Shown here one piece after another: positions 1 through 8,517 of a DNA stretch of 9,431 nucleotides. This DNA comes from Pseudomonadota bacterium (GTDB taxonomy: Bacteria; Pseudomonadota; Alphaproteobacteria; UBA8366; JADFVY01), in NCBI GenBank assembly GCA_030671915.1, contig DAOVHN010000048.1, forward strand, positions 1-9,431, read 5' to 3'. The stretch's first letter is position 1, and the number at the start of each line of letters is the position of its first letter. Both the position numbers and the translations under genes were made by a program. The notes beneath the pieces were generated by a model, which searched no databases, had not been told where the DNA came from, and saw nothing but the letters and a program-made list of their open reading frames with translations.

Positions 1-163
1 CGATATGGACAACGGTTACCGGATCGACTCGGCCGGCAACAAGCATGAAATCAGCAAGTACGAACGCGACGCGATGTATGAGCGACTGCTGGGGCTGGGC
101 AAGGAGGAAGGCCGCTTGGAAGGCGAAATCGCCACCTTGCGCAACAGCATCGCCGGTTCCTGA
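1..163 (+). CDS. 3' end of an unrecognised protein gene (partial)
   Basis: The reading frame starting at base 2 is open from the window edge to a TGA at 161-163, giving the last 53 residues of a protein whose start lies outside. I do not recognise the family. The visible tail is charged and probably helical: a segment with NGYRIDSAGNKHEISKYERD, then a Glu/Lys/Leu-rich stretch ending LRNSIAGS that could form a short coiled coil. There is no membrane segment and no recognisable motif. The coding call rests on GC-rich third positions and on a strong intrinsic terminator 23 bases after the stop. It converges on proA. It could be the C-terminus of a longer enzyme or a small hypothetical protein. 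Confidence 0.6.
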   Translation, partial: DMDNGYRIDSAGNKHEISKYERDAMYERLLGLGKEEGRLEGEIATLRNSIAGS

Positions 164-186
164 CCGGTTCGCGTAAAAGACGATCG

Positions 187-214
187 GGGGCGGCTTCGGC
201 CGCCCCTTTTTTTT
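187..214 (+). terminator. Intrinsic terminator with UUCG tetraloop
   Basis: An 8-bp GC stem (GGGGCGGC at 187-194 with GCCGCCCC at 199-206) closes a TTCG loop with a C-G pair, the very stable cUUCGg tetraloop. Eight T residues (207-214) follow at once. This is a canonical rho-independent terminator for the upstream plus-strand gene. It lies 4 bases beyond the convergent proA stop. In the minus direction the hairpin has an A run before it and only a distant T4 after it, so it should be a weaker stop for proA transcripts. Confidence 0.93.
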
Positions 215-217
215 GCC

Positions 218-1501
218 TCAGGGCCGCGTCTGGCCCGATCCGTGCACCACATATTTGTAGGTGGTCAGTTGCTCGGCGCCGACCGGACCGCGGGCATGCA
301 GGCGTCCGGTCGATATGCCGATTTCCGCGCCCATGCCGAACTCGCCGCCATCTGCGAACTGGGTCGAGGCGTTATGCATCACGATGGCGCTATCGACGCG
401 GTTGAGGAAGATTTCCGCGGCCGCCGCGTCGCCGGTGATGATCGAATCGGTATGATGCGAGCCGTGATGGTTGATGAAATCGACCGCGTCCTCGACCCCG
501 TCCACCAGCTTCACCGCAATGATCGCCTCCAGATATTCCGTGGACCAGTCTTTCTCGCTGGCGGGCACGATGCGCGAATCGATCGCCTGAGCCCCTTCGT
601 CGCCGCGGACCTCGCACCCTGCTTCCGCCAGATCGTCGACGATGCCGGTCAGTTGGGCCGCGGCGATCGCCCGGTCGATCAACAGGTTTTCCGCCGCGCC
701 GCAGATGCCGGTGCGCCGCATTTTGGCGTTCAGTGTGATATGGCGCGCCATTTCCGGGTCTGCTGCCTCATGCACATAGACGCTGCAGACACCTTCAAGA
801 TGTGCCAGCACCGGCACGCGCGATTCTTCCATCACCCGCTCGATCAGCGACCGGCCGCCGCGCGGCACGATGACGTCGATCAGGTCGGGCATGGTCAGCA
901 TGGCGCCGACGGCCGCGCGGTCGCGGGTCGGCGGCATCTGGATCGCCCCGGCGGGCAGCCCCGCGCCGGTCAAGCCGGCCCGCAGGCATTCGGCGATGAT
1001 CGTCGAGGAATGGAAGCTTTCCGAGCCGCCGCGCAGGATCGCCGCATTGCCGGCCTTCAGGCACAGCCCGCCGGCATCCGCCGTCACGTTCGGGCGCGAT
1101 TCGTAAATGATGCCGATCACGCCGAGCGGCACGCTCACCCGGGCAATCTTCAACCCGTTGGGCCGGTCCCACTCGGCCAGCACCTTGCCCAGCGGGTCGG
1201 GCAGGGCGGCGACGTCCTCCAGCCCCCTGGCCATCGCTTCGATGCGTTCCGGCGTCAGCAGCAGCCGGTCCATCAGCGCCGCCGACAGGCCTTTCTCCTC
1301 GCCAAATTCCATATCCTTGGCGTTTTCCTCGGCAATCCGGGCCGCTTTGGCGCGGATCTCGGCCGCCGCCGCCATCAGCGCGGCGTTGCGCGTCTCGCCG
1401 TCCGATTGAGCCAGCGCGCGCGCCGCCTCGCGGGCGTCCTCGGCGATGCGGCGCATTTCGGCCGCGATATCCTCGGTCTTCAAAGCCGTTACATTCGCCA
1501 T
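218..1501 (-). CDS. proA: Gamma-glutamyl phosphate reductase (glutamate-5-semialdehyde dehydrogenase), ProA
   Basis: ProA reduces gamma-glutamyl phosphate with NADPH to glutamate-5-semialdehyde, the second step of proline synthesis, in the cytoplasm. The 427-residue product is full length for the family (E. coli about 417). Visible family signatures are YESRPNVT (133-140), the glycine-rich [12 protein letters not shown] (148-159), VPRGGRSLI (212-220) and the active-site segment [10 protein letters not shown], with the presumed nucleophile Cys267, plus a C-terminal [10 protein letters not shown] segment. The ATG at 1499-1501 is preceded by purine-rich GAGAGG and AGGA motifs. The gene lies 17 bases after proB, its functional partner; ProB and ProA are thought to channel the unstable acyl phosphate. 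It is the last gene of the minus-strand block; a nadD homologue, which I recall as following proA in some alphaproteobacteria, is not here. Confidence 0.96.
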   Translation of the reverse strand: MANVTALKTEDIAAEMRRIAEDAREAARALAQSDGETRNAALMAAAAEIRAKAARIAEENAKDMEFGEEKGLSAALMDRLLLTPERIEAMARGLEDVAALPDPLGKVLAEWDRPNGLKIARVSVPLGVIGIIYESRPNVTADAGGLCLKAGNAAILRGGSESFHSSTIIAECLRAGLTGAGLPAGAIQMPPTRDRAAVGAMLTMPDLIDVIVPRGGRSLIERVMEESRVPVLAHLEGVCSVYVHEAADPEMARHITLNAKMRRTGICGAAENLLIDRAIAAAQLTGIVDDLAEAGCEVRGDEGAQAIDSRIVPASEKDWSTEYLEAIIAVKLVDGVEDAVDFINHHGSHHTDSIITGDAAAAEIFLNRVDSAIVMHNASTQFADGGEFGMGAEIGISTGRLHARGPVGAEQLTTYKYVVHGSGQTRP

Positions 1502-1518
1502 TTCCTGCCTCTCAATCG

Positions 1519-4228
<2,710 letters not shown>

Positions 4229-4252
4229 GGGCCGGTCCGGCGGAGGAGGCAT

Positions 4253-4283
4253 AAAAAGAGGGAGATGGCATCCCATCTCCCTC
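4253..4283 (-). terminator. Terminator-like hairpin with T5 tract between rpmA and the GNAT gene
   Basis: Read on the minus strand, GAGGGAGATGG (4283-4273) pairs perfectly over 11 bp with CCATCTCCCTC (4268-4258), leaving a 4-base GATG loop, and is followed directly by TTTTT (4257-4253). This fits a moderate intrinsic terminator 58 bases after the rpmA stop. Only 24 bases separate it from the GNAT start at 4228, too few for a separate promoter there, so the GNAT-obgE-proB-proA genes probably depend on read-through. That makes it an attenuator candidate rather than an operon end. The same bases also carry an alternative GNAT start with its ribosome-binding site. Confidence 0.72.
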
Positions 4284-4340
4284 CTCCGTAATCTCGGTCC
4301 AGCGATGGGCGCCACCTTCGGTGGGGCGTCCACCGAGGTA

Positions 4341-4607
4341 TTATTCAGCCGGCGACGGGATCGGATCAACCGACACGGTCGTGCGGGCGCGGGTCTTGTG
4401 GAACTTCACGCGGCCTTCGCTGGTCGCGAAGATCGTGTGGTCCTTGCCCATGCCGACATTGTCGCCGGGATGCACCTTGGTGCCGCGCTGGCGAATGATG
4501 ATGTTGCCGGGGATGACGGCCTCGCCGCCATATTTCTTCACGCCGAGGCGGCGACCGGCGGAGTCGCGGCCGTTGCGGGAACTGCCGCCTGCCTTTTTAT
4601 GTGCCAT
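4341..4607 (-). CDS. rpmA: 50S ribosomal protein L27
   Basis: L27 is a 50S protein whose flexible N-terminus reaches the peptidyl transferase centre. The 88-residue product has the usual length and sequence: [16 protein letters not shown] start, then [28 protein letters not shown] and GKDHTIFA. The N-terminus begins directly with AHKKAGGS and lacks the cleavable extension seen in Firmicutes L27. The ATG at 4605-4607 has a good GGAGT ribosome-binding site (4620-4616) with 8-base spacing, placed just before the end of rplU; 13 bases separate the two genes. It is co-transcribed with rplU from the promoter at 5375-5402. Confidence 0.98.
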   Translation of the reverse strand: MAHKKAGGSSRNGRDSAGRRLGVKKYGGEAVIPGNIIIRQRGTKVHPGDNVGMGKDHTIFATSEGRVKFHKTRARTTVSVDPIPSPAE

Positions 4608-4620
4608 CGATCGTTACTCC

Positions 4621-5286
4621 TCAGTCTTTCTTCTTCGCGGCGGGCTTCTTCGCCGGGGCCTTCTTGGCCGCGGGTTTCTTCTCCGCCGCGGGCTTCGCCT
4701 CGGCCTTTTTGGCTGCGGGCTTCTTTGCCGGCGCCTTCTTCGCGGCCGGCTTGGCCTCAGTCTTGGCCTCTGCTTTCTTCGCGGCCGGCTTGGCTTCCGC
4801 CTTCTTCGGCGCGGCCTTCGCCTCTGCCGCCTTCGGTGCGGCTTTCTTTTCTTCCGCCTTCGGCGCGGCTTTTTGTACTTCCGCCTTCGGCGCGGCCTTT
4901 GATGCTTCCGCCTTCGGCGCGGCCTTTGATGCTTCCGCCTTCGGCTCTGCGGCCTTGGCCGCCTTCTTCTTGCCGCCGGTCACGATATCGGTGATCTTCA
5001 GCGCCGTCAGGTCCTGGCGATGGCCAGCCTTACGGCGGTAATTCTGGCGCCGCTTTTTCTTGAAGACGATGATCTTCTCGCCGCGGGTCTGCTCCAGCAC
5101 GGTGGCCGCAACATGCGCGCCATCGACCAGCGGTGAACCAACGGTCTGGCTCTTGTCGTCGCCGACCAGCAGAACCTCGTCCAGTTCCACGGCGGCGCCC
5201 GCCTCGCCCGGCAGCTTTTCCACCAGGATTACATCGTTTTTGGCGACCTTGTATTGCTTGCCGCCGGTCTTGATAACTGCGTACAT
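4621..5286 (-). CDS. rplU: 50S ribosomal protein L21 with long Lys/Ala/Pro-rich C-terminal tail
   Basis: L21 is a 50S subunit protein that contacts 23S rRNA. Residues 1-103 are the conserved body ([14 protein letters not shown] start, [17 protein letters not shown] at 75-91, then LKITDI), matching the whole E. coli protein, which is about 103 residues. About 118 further residues consist almost only of Lys, Ala, Pro and Glu, giving 221 in total. The tail has five tandem 9-residue units (KAxxxKAAP, 116-160) and two copies of [15 protein letters not shown] (180-194, 205-219), resembling histone H1 tails. It should be disordered and strongly basic. The frame is open further upstream to 5409, but the start is set at the ATG at 5284-5286 because the family begins with MYAVIK or MFAVIK and the longer form would run into the promoter. 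The ribosome-binding site is weak (GGACGG just before the ATG). Confidence 0.97.
   Translation of the reverse strand: MYAVIKTGGKQYKVAKNDVILVEKLPGEAGAAVELDEVLLVGDDKSQTVGSPLVDGAHVAATVLEQTRGEKIIVFKKKRRQNYRRKAGHRQDLTALKITDIVTGGKKKAAKAAEPKAEASKAAPKAEASKAAPKAEVQKAAPKAEEKKAAPKAAEAKAAPKKAEAKPAAKKAEAKTEAKPAAKKAPAKKPAAKKAEAKPAAEKKPAAKKAPAKKPAAKKKD
4630..4749 (-). repeat. Two copies of a 15-codon Lys/Ala/Pro unit at the L21 C-terminus
   Basis: The 15-residue sequence [15 protein letters not shown] occurs twice (residues 180-194, bases 4749-4705; residues 205-219, bases 4674-4630), separated by a 10-residue [14 protein letters not shown] spacer. The protein ends two residues later with KD. This is the most basic part of the tail, with PAAKK and PAKK motifs typical of histone-H1-like nucleic-acid-binding tails. 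Confidence 0.8.
4807..4941 (-). repeat. Five tandem 27-base units encoding KAxxxKAAP in the L21 tail
   Basis: Five consecutive 9-codon units encode [36 protein letters not shown] and KAAEAKAAP (residues 116-160). The first two are identical in protein and nearly identical in DNA, which suggests recent slippage or unequal exchange. Later units diverge mainly at the three middle positions. The repeat is coding and in frame, so length changes in multiples of 27 bases would alter only the tail. Confidence 0.85.
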
Positions 5287-5332
5287 CCGTCCAGCTTTCG
5301 TATGCAGGAGCCCGCGCATGGCGGAGCAAACC

Positions 5333-5358
5333 AAAAGGCGGGCCGCTCTCAGGCCCGC
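5333..5358 (-). promoter_or_regulatory. Hairpin in the rplU 5' leader
   Basis: On the minus strand GCGGGCC (5358-5352) pairs over 7 bp with GGCCCGC (5344-5338) around a 7-base TGAGAGC loop, followed by CTTTTGG (5337 to 5331). It falls within the roughly 80-base untranslated leader expected from the promoter at 5375-5402. The short, interrupted U run would make a weak terminator at best. It could be a feedback or attenuation element like other ribosomal-protein leaders, but no known L21 leader motif is recognised. Confidence 0.4.
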
Positions 5359-5374
5359 GTTAAAACGTGGCGGC

Positions 5375-5402
5375 ACTATATTCACGCGCGCGCCCAAGTC
5401 AA
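5375..5402 (-). promoter_or_regulatory. Sigma70-like promoter for rplU-rpmA
   Basis: On the minus strand TTGACT (5402-5397) and TATAGT (5380-5375) are separated by 16 bases. Both hexamers are close to the TTGACA/TATAAT consensus, and the -35 box is especially good. Transcription would begin near 5368 and give a leader of about 80 bases before the rplU ATG at 5286. No other good minus-strand promoter is visible up to the tRNA. Confidence 0.7.
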
Positions 5403-5520
5403 CCGCCAATTCGGTCGAACGCCTGCGAAAATGCGCCGCGCCGCCCGCCTTTCGTCTGTACGGCCATCTGGTAATCGGGATGCGGGATTACAATATCGTT
5501 GCGGGAGCAATTATCACGGC

Positions 5521-5549
5521 TTGCGGCGGCGAAGGCTTTTCGCTAGTTT
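5521..5549 (+). promoter_or_regulatory. Possible promoter for tRNA-Ser and downstream lar genes
   Basis: TTGCGG (5521-5526) and TAGTTT (5544-5549) are spaced by 17 bases and end 29 bases before the mature tRNA. The hexamers are only fair matches to sigma70 consensus. It is the best-placed plus-strand candidate in the divide at 5403-5578, which otherwise shows no gene. Confidence 0.35.
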
Positions 5550-5578
5550 CGCCGCGCCCGTGAGGACAACTCACCTGC

Positions 5579-5667
<89 letters not shown>

Positions 5668-5691
5668 CCCTGCGCTTGTCGCTTCGGCCGG

Positions 5692-5772
5692 CAGGCCACC
5701 TTGGTGGACTGTTGCGTGAAGGCGCTAAGGCGTGGGAGTGTCTCCCGAAGCTCCACGGGAGCGTAGGGAGAC
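5692..5772 (+). promoter_or_regulatory. Structured leader of larC with sequestered ribosome-binding site
   Basis: The 111-base gap between the tRNA and larC folds well by eye. Hairpin 1 (5692-5711) pairs CAG and CCAC with GTGG and CTG around a CTTG loop, with one G-A mismatch. Hairpin 2 (5740-5772) pairs GTCTCCC (5740-5746) with GGGAGAC (5766-5772), then after a GAA/GTA internal loop pairs GCTCC (5750-5754) with GGAGC (5758-5762). The larC ribosome-binding sequence AGGGAG (5765-5770) is buried in the outer stem. A competing hairpin, GGGAG (5734-5738) with CTCCC (5742-5746), would free it. This is the layout of a translation-control switch; no known riboswitch class is recognised. Confidence 0.5.
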
Positions 5773-5778
5773 CAGCCA

Positions 5779-7011
5779 GTGACCGATGACATCAAACAGC
5801 TTCCGGTAACGGCGATCCATCTCGACGCCGTCGGTGGCGTGGCCGGCGACATGTTTTCGGCGGCATTGCTGGATATTCGCCCCGATCTCTGGTCCCGCTG
5901 CGAGGATGCGATCGCGGCGATGGGCCTTCCCAAAACTGTCCGCGTGACCCGCGAATCCCATGACGACGGCGCCCTGACCGGCTCACGTTTCCTGGTGGAT
6001 GGCGTGTCGCCGGAAGGCAACGGCCATAACCACGCCCCCGACTCGCATGTCCAATGGCGCGATATTCGCGGCCGGCTGGAACGGGCCCCGCTCGATGCCG
6101 GGGTCTGTGAGGCGGCGCTGGGCATCTTCGGATTGCTCGCCGGGGCCGAGGCGGCGGTTCATGGGAAAGACGCCGACGCGGTTTCTTTCCACGAAGTCGG
6201 CGCCCTGGATTCGATCATCGATATCCTGTCGGCCGCGGCCATCGTCACGGCGCTGGCGCCTTGCATCTGGTCGGTCGGCGCGCTGCCGCGCGGCCGCGGG
6301 CAGGTGCGCACGGCACATGGCTTCCTGCCGGTTCCCGCCCCGGCCACGCTGGAGCTGTTGAAGGGCTTCACGCTTGTCGACGACGGCGAGGAAGGCGAAC
6401 GCGTAACGCCGACAGGTGCTGCAATCCTGCGCTATCTCGGGGCTTCCCAGGCCGTCGACTCCACACCCAGGCGCCTCATCGGGGCGGGGGTCGGCTTCGG
6501 CATGCGCAAATTCGCCTCGCGCAGCAATATTCTGCGCGCGACCCTTTACGGCCCGGCCGATCGGGCAATGGCGGGCGATCATGTGGAAGTGCTGCGGTGC
6601 GAGATCGACGACCAGACGGCCGAGGATCTGGCCGCCGCCATCGATCATCTGCGCGCGGCGGACGGCGTTGTAGATGTCTGCCAGTGGCCGGTCTTCGGCA
6701 AGAAGGGCCGCATGGGAACGGCATTGCAGGTGCTCGCCGAACCGGGCAAGGCGAACGATATTGCGGCGCTGCTGCTGGATGAGACGACGACGCTGGGCGT
6801 GCGCCGGGCCACCCAGGCCCGCAATCTCGTCGCCCGCGAAACCCTGTCTGCCGGCGACCTGCCGGTAAAAATCGCACAGCGCCCCTCCGGCGTTACGGCC
6901 AAGGCGGAGATGGACGCGCTCGCCGGCACGAGAGGGGTTTCCGCGCGCCAGAAGAAGCGCTATGAGGCTGAACTGAAGGCCATTCAGGAGAAAGACCTCA
7001 ATGGGCAATGA
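5779..7011 (+). CDS. larC: Nickel-pincer cofactor nickel insertase LarC (DUF111 family)
   Basis: LarC is the CTP-dependent cyclometallase that inserts nickel into the dithiolated pyridinium mononucleotide, the last step of NPN cofactor synthesis. The 410-residue product has the N-terminal signature HLDAVGGVAGDMFSAALLD (14-32), a His-containing linker GHNHAPDSH (82-90), FHEVGALDSIIDI (137-149), HGFLPVPAPATLELL (180-194), VTPTGAAIL (209-217) and GFGMRKFASRSNILR (239-253). A C-terminal part begins near CEIDDQTAEDLA (274-285) and contains LLDETTTLGVRR (332-343). It is one continuous frame, unlike the frameshifted larC1/larC2 of Lactiplantibacillus plantarum. The GTG start at 5779 is chosen because an in-frame TAG lies at 5764-5766 and GGGAG (5766-5770) sits 8 bases upstream. 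It overlaps larE by 11 bases. Confidence 0.94.
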   Translation: MTDDIKQLPVTAIHLDAVGGVAGDMFSAALLDIRPDLWSRCEDAIAAMGLPKTVRVTRESHDDGALTGSRFLVDGVSPEGNGHNHAPDSHVQWRDIRGRLERAPLDAGVCEAALGIFGLLAGAEAAVHGKDADAVSFHEVGALDSIIDILSAAAIVTALAPCIWSVGALPRGRGQVRTAHGFLPVPAPATLELLKGFTLVDDGEEGERVTPTGAAILRYLGASQAVDSTPRRLIGAGVGFGMRKFASRSNILRATLYGPADRAMAGDHVEVLRCEIDDQTAEDLAAAIDHLRAADGVVDVCQWPVFGKKGRMGTALQVLAEPGKANDIAALLLDETTTLGVRRATQARNLVARETLSAGDLPVKIAQRPSGVTAKAEMDALAGTRGVSARQKKRYEAELKAIQEKDLNGQ

Positions 7012-7840
7012 AGTCCGTCCGCGCAACACCGCCATGATGGATCTGCTGGCCCGGCTGCTGGGGGAATATGGCGAGGTAACCGTCGCGGTGTCCGGCGGCG
7101 TCGATTCCATGACGCTGGCCAGCTTCGCCCACCGGACATTGGGGCGCGGGCGCGTGCGGATGGTCCATGCGGTCTCGCCGGCGGTGCCGCGCGCGGCGAC
7201 GGCACGGGTGCGGGCGCGCGGGCGCGAGGAAGGCTGGCGGCTGGAACTGGCCGATGCCGGCGAATTCGCCGACGAACGCTACCGCGCCAACCCGGTGAAC
7301 CGCTGCTATTTCTGCAAATCCAACCTGTACGGCATGCTGGCCGCGATGCCCGGTGGCGTAGTGCTGTCCGGGGCCAATTGCGACGATCTGGGGGATTATC
7401 GCCCGGGTCTGGAGGCGGCGGCCGAAAACGCCGTGCGTCACCCCTATATCGAGGCGGCATTCGCCAAGGCCGACGTGCGGGCGCTGGCGAGGGCCCTGAA
7501 TTTGCCGGAACTCGCGGCCCTGCCCTCGTCGCCCTGCCTGTCCAGCCGGGTCGAGACCGGCCTTCGGATCGAAGCGGCGGCGTTGGCCCTGATCGACGAT
7601 ATGGAGGAATGGCTGAGGGATACCCTGGCGCCGGAGACGGTGCGCTGCCGCCTGCGCAAGCAGGGCGTCGTTATCGAGCTGGACGACGGAACCATCGCGG
7701 GACTTTCGCCTGACCGTCGCGCCCGGCTGATCGAAGAAATGCGGGAACGCCGGCCGGACATGGACTGCCGCGAAATCGAATTCCTCCCCTACGGGCGCGG
7801 CAGCGCCTTCGTCGGGCAGAAGAACCAGGCGCGCCGATGA
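7001..7840 (+). CDS. larE: ATP-dependent sulfur transferase LarE, three-cysteine type
   Basis: LarE adenylates the two carboxylates of pyridinium-3,5-biscarboxylic acid mononucleotide and converts them to thiocarboxylates. The 279-residue product is a PP-loop ATP pyrophosphatase with SGGVDS (31-36), NRCYFCKSNLY (100-110), LSGANCDDLGDYRPG (122-136) and PSSPCLSSRVETG (175-187). Cys179 matches the sacrificial cysteine of the L. plantarum enzyme; Cys102 and Cys105 add a CxxC, the set seen in LarE homologues that bind a 4Fe-4S cluster and need not destroy their own cysteine. The ATG at 7001 has AGGAG (6986-6990) 10 bases upstream and lies inside the end of larC; its TGA overlaps the larB ATG as ATGA. 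The PP-loop family is broad, but this neighbourhood settles the call. Confidence 0.93.
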   Translation: MGNEVRPRNTAMMDLLARLLGEYGEVTVAVSGGVDSMTLASFAHRTLGRGRVRMVHAVSPAVPRAATARVRARGREEGWRLELADAGEFADERYRANPVNRCYFCKSNLYGMLAAMPGGVVLSGANCDDLGDYRPGLEAAAENAVRHPYIEAAFAKADVRALARALNLPELAALPSSPCLSSRVETGLRIEAAALALIDDMEEWLRDTLAPETVRCRLRKQGVVIELDDGTIAGLSPDRRARLIEEMRERRPDMDCREIEFLPYGRGSAFVGQKNQARR

Positions 7841-8517
7841 ACCCGCCCGACGTCAATATCGATTACAATCGCACCGAACGGCTGGGCTTCGGGGAAACCG
7901 TCTTCTGCGCCCAGAAAACGGTATCGCAGATCGACCGGATACTAGCGGAAATCGCGGAAAAGGGAGAACCCTTCCTGCTGACGCGCCTGGACGAGGCGAA
8001 ATTCGCCGCCCTGACGGCGGCCCACCGCGAGGGCATGGATTACGACGCGGACTCGCAAACCGCCTTCTTCCAGTTCAACCCCGCCGCCCCGTCCGCGCCA
8101 TTGGTCGCCGTGGTGACCGCTGGCACCTCCGACAGCGGGCCGGCGCGAGAGGCGGTCAGGACGCTGGAGTTCCACGACATCGCCTCGACCGCGATTTTCG
8201 ATGTCGGCGTCGCCGGCATCTGGCGGCTGGTGGAGCGGGCCGACGAAATCAAACGCCATCCCGTGGTGATCGCAGTCGCCGGCATGGATGCGGCGCTGCC
8301 CAGCGTGCTGGGCGGGCTGGTCCCCGGCGTGTTGATCGCGGTGCCGACCTCCACCGGATACGGCATGGCCCGCGACGGCGAGACGGCGCTGGCCGCCTGC
8401 CTCGTCTCCTGCGCGCCGGGCGTCACCGTCTGCAATATCGACAACGGCTATGGCGCGGCCTGCGCGGCGATCAGGACGCTGACCGCCGGGCGCATGATCC
8501 CCGGCCTGGAAGGGTAA
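7837..8517 (+). CDS. larB: Nicotinate adenine dinucleotide carboxylase/hydrolase LarB
   Basis: LarB carboxylates the pyridinium ring of nicotinic acid adenine dinucleotide and hydrolyses the phosphoanhydride, giving pyridinium-3,5-biscarboxylic acid mononucleotide for LarE. The 226-residue product has a less conserved N-terminal part (GFGETVFCAQKTVSQI, 17-32) and a PurE-like C-terminal domain with VTAGTSDSGPAREA (93-106), FDVGVAGIWRL (121-131), VVIAVAGMDAALPSVLGGLV (143-162), VPTSTGYG (169-176) and SCAPG...CNIDNGYGA (191-207). Cys192 may correspond to the catalytic cysteine of L. plantarum LarB; this is inferred from memory of the motif. Length is close to the family (about 246 in L. plantarum). 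The ATG overlaps the larE stop as ATGA, and the TAA touches the next ATG. Confidence 0.93.
   Translation: MNPPDVNIDYNRTERLGFGETVFCAQKTVSQIDRILAEIAEKGEPFLLTRLDEAKFAALTAAHREGMDYDADSQTAFFQFNPAAPSAPLVAVVTAGTSDSGPAREAVRTLEFHDIASTAIFDVGVAGIWRLVERADEIKRHPVVIAVAGMDAALPSVLGGLVPGVLIAVPTSTGYGMARDGETALAACLVSCAPGVTVCNIDNGYGAACAAIRTLTAGRMIPGLEG

Noticed and set aside
4250..4252. ATG at 4250-4252 as the GNAT start
   Set aside because: It is preceded by a pyrimidine-rich stretch with no ribosome-binding site and lies at the T tract of the terminator-like hairpin.
4601..5041. Plus-strand Ala/Phe-rich frame opposite the rplU tail, resembling a membrane or repeat protein
   Set aside because: It is the reverse complement of the Lys/Ala/Pro repeats; GCC/CTT-type codons read backwards give Ala/Phe patterns with no family match.
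5287..5409. Upstream in-frame start of rplU at 5409
   Set aside because: It would add 41 residues never seen before the conserved MYAVIK start, and it would begin upstream of the good promoter at 5375-5402.
5747..5765. ACGG loop in the larC leader as a guanidine-II (mini-ykkC) riboswitch
   Set aside because: That class needs two hairpins with ACGR tetraloops closed by C-G. Here the best stem leaves a 3-base ACG loop, only one such hairpin is present, and lar genes are not its usual targets.
5779..7011. Programmed frameshift in larC as in L. plantarum larC1/larC2
   Set aside because: Both LarC parts lie in one uninterrupted 410-codon frame.
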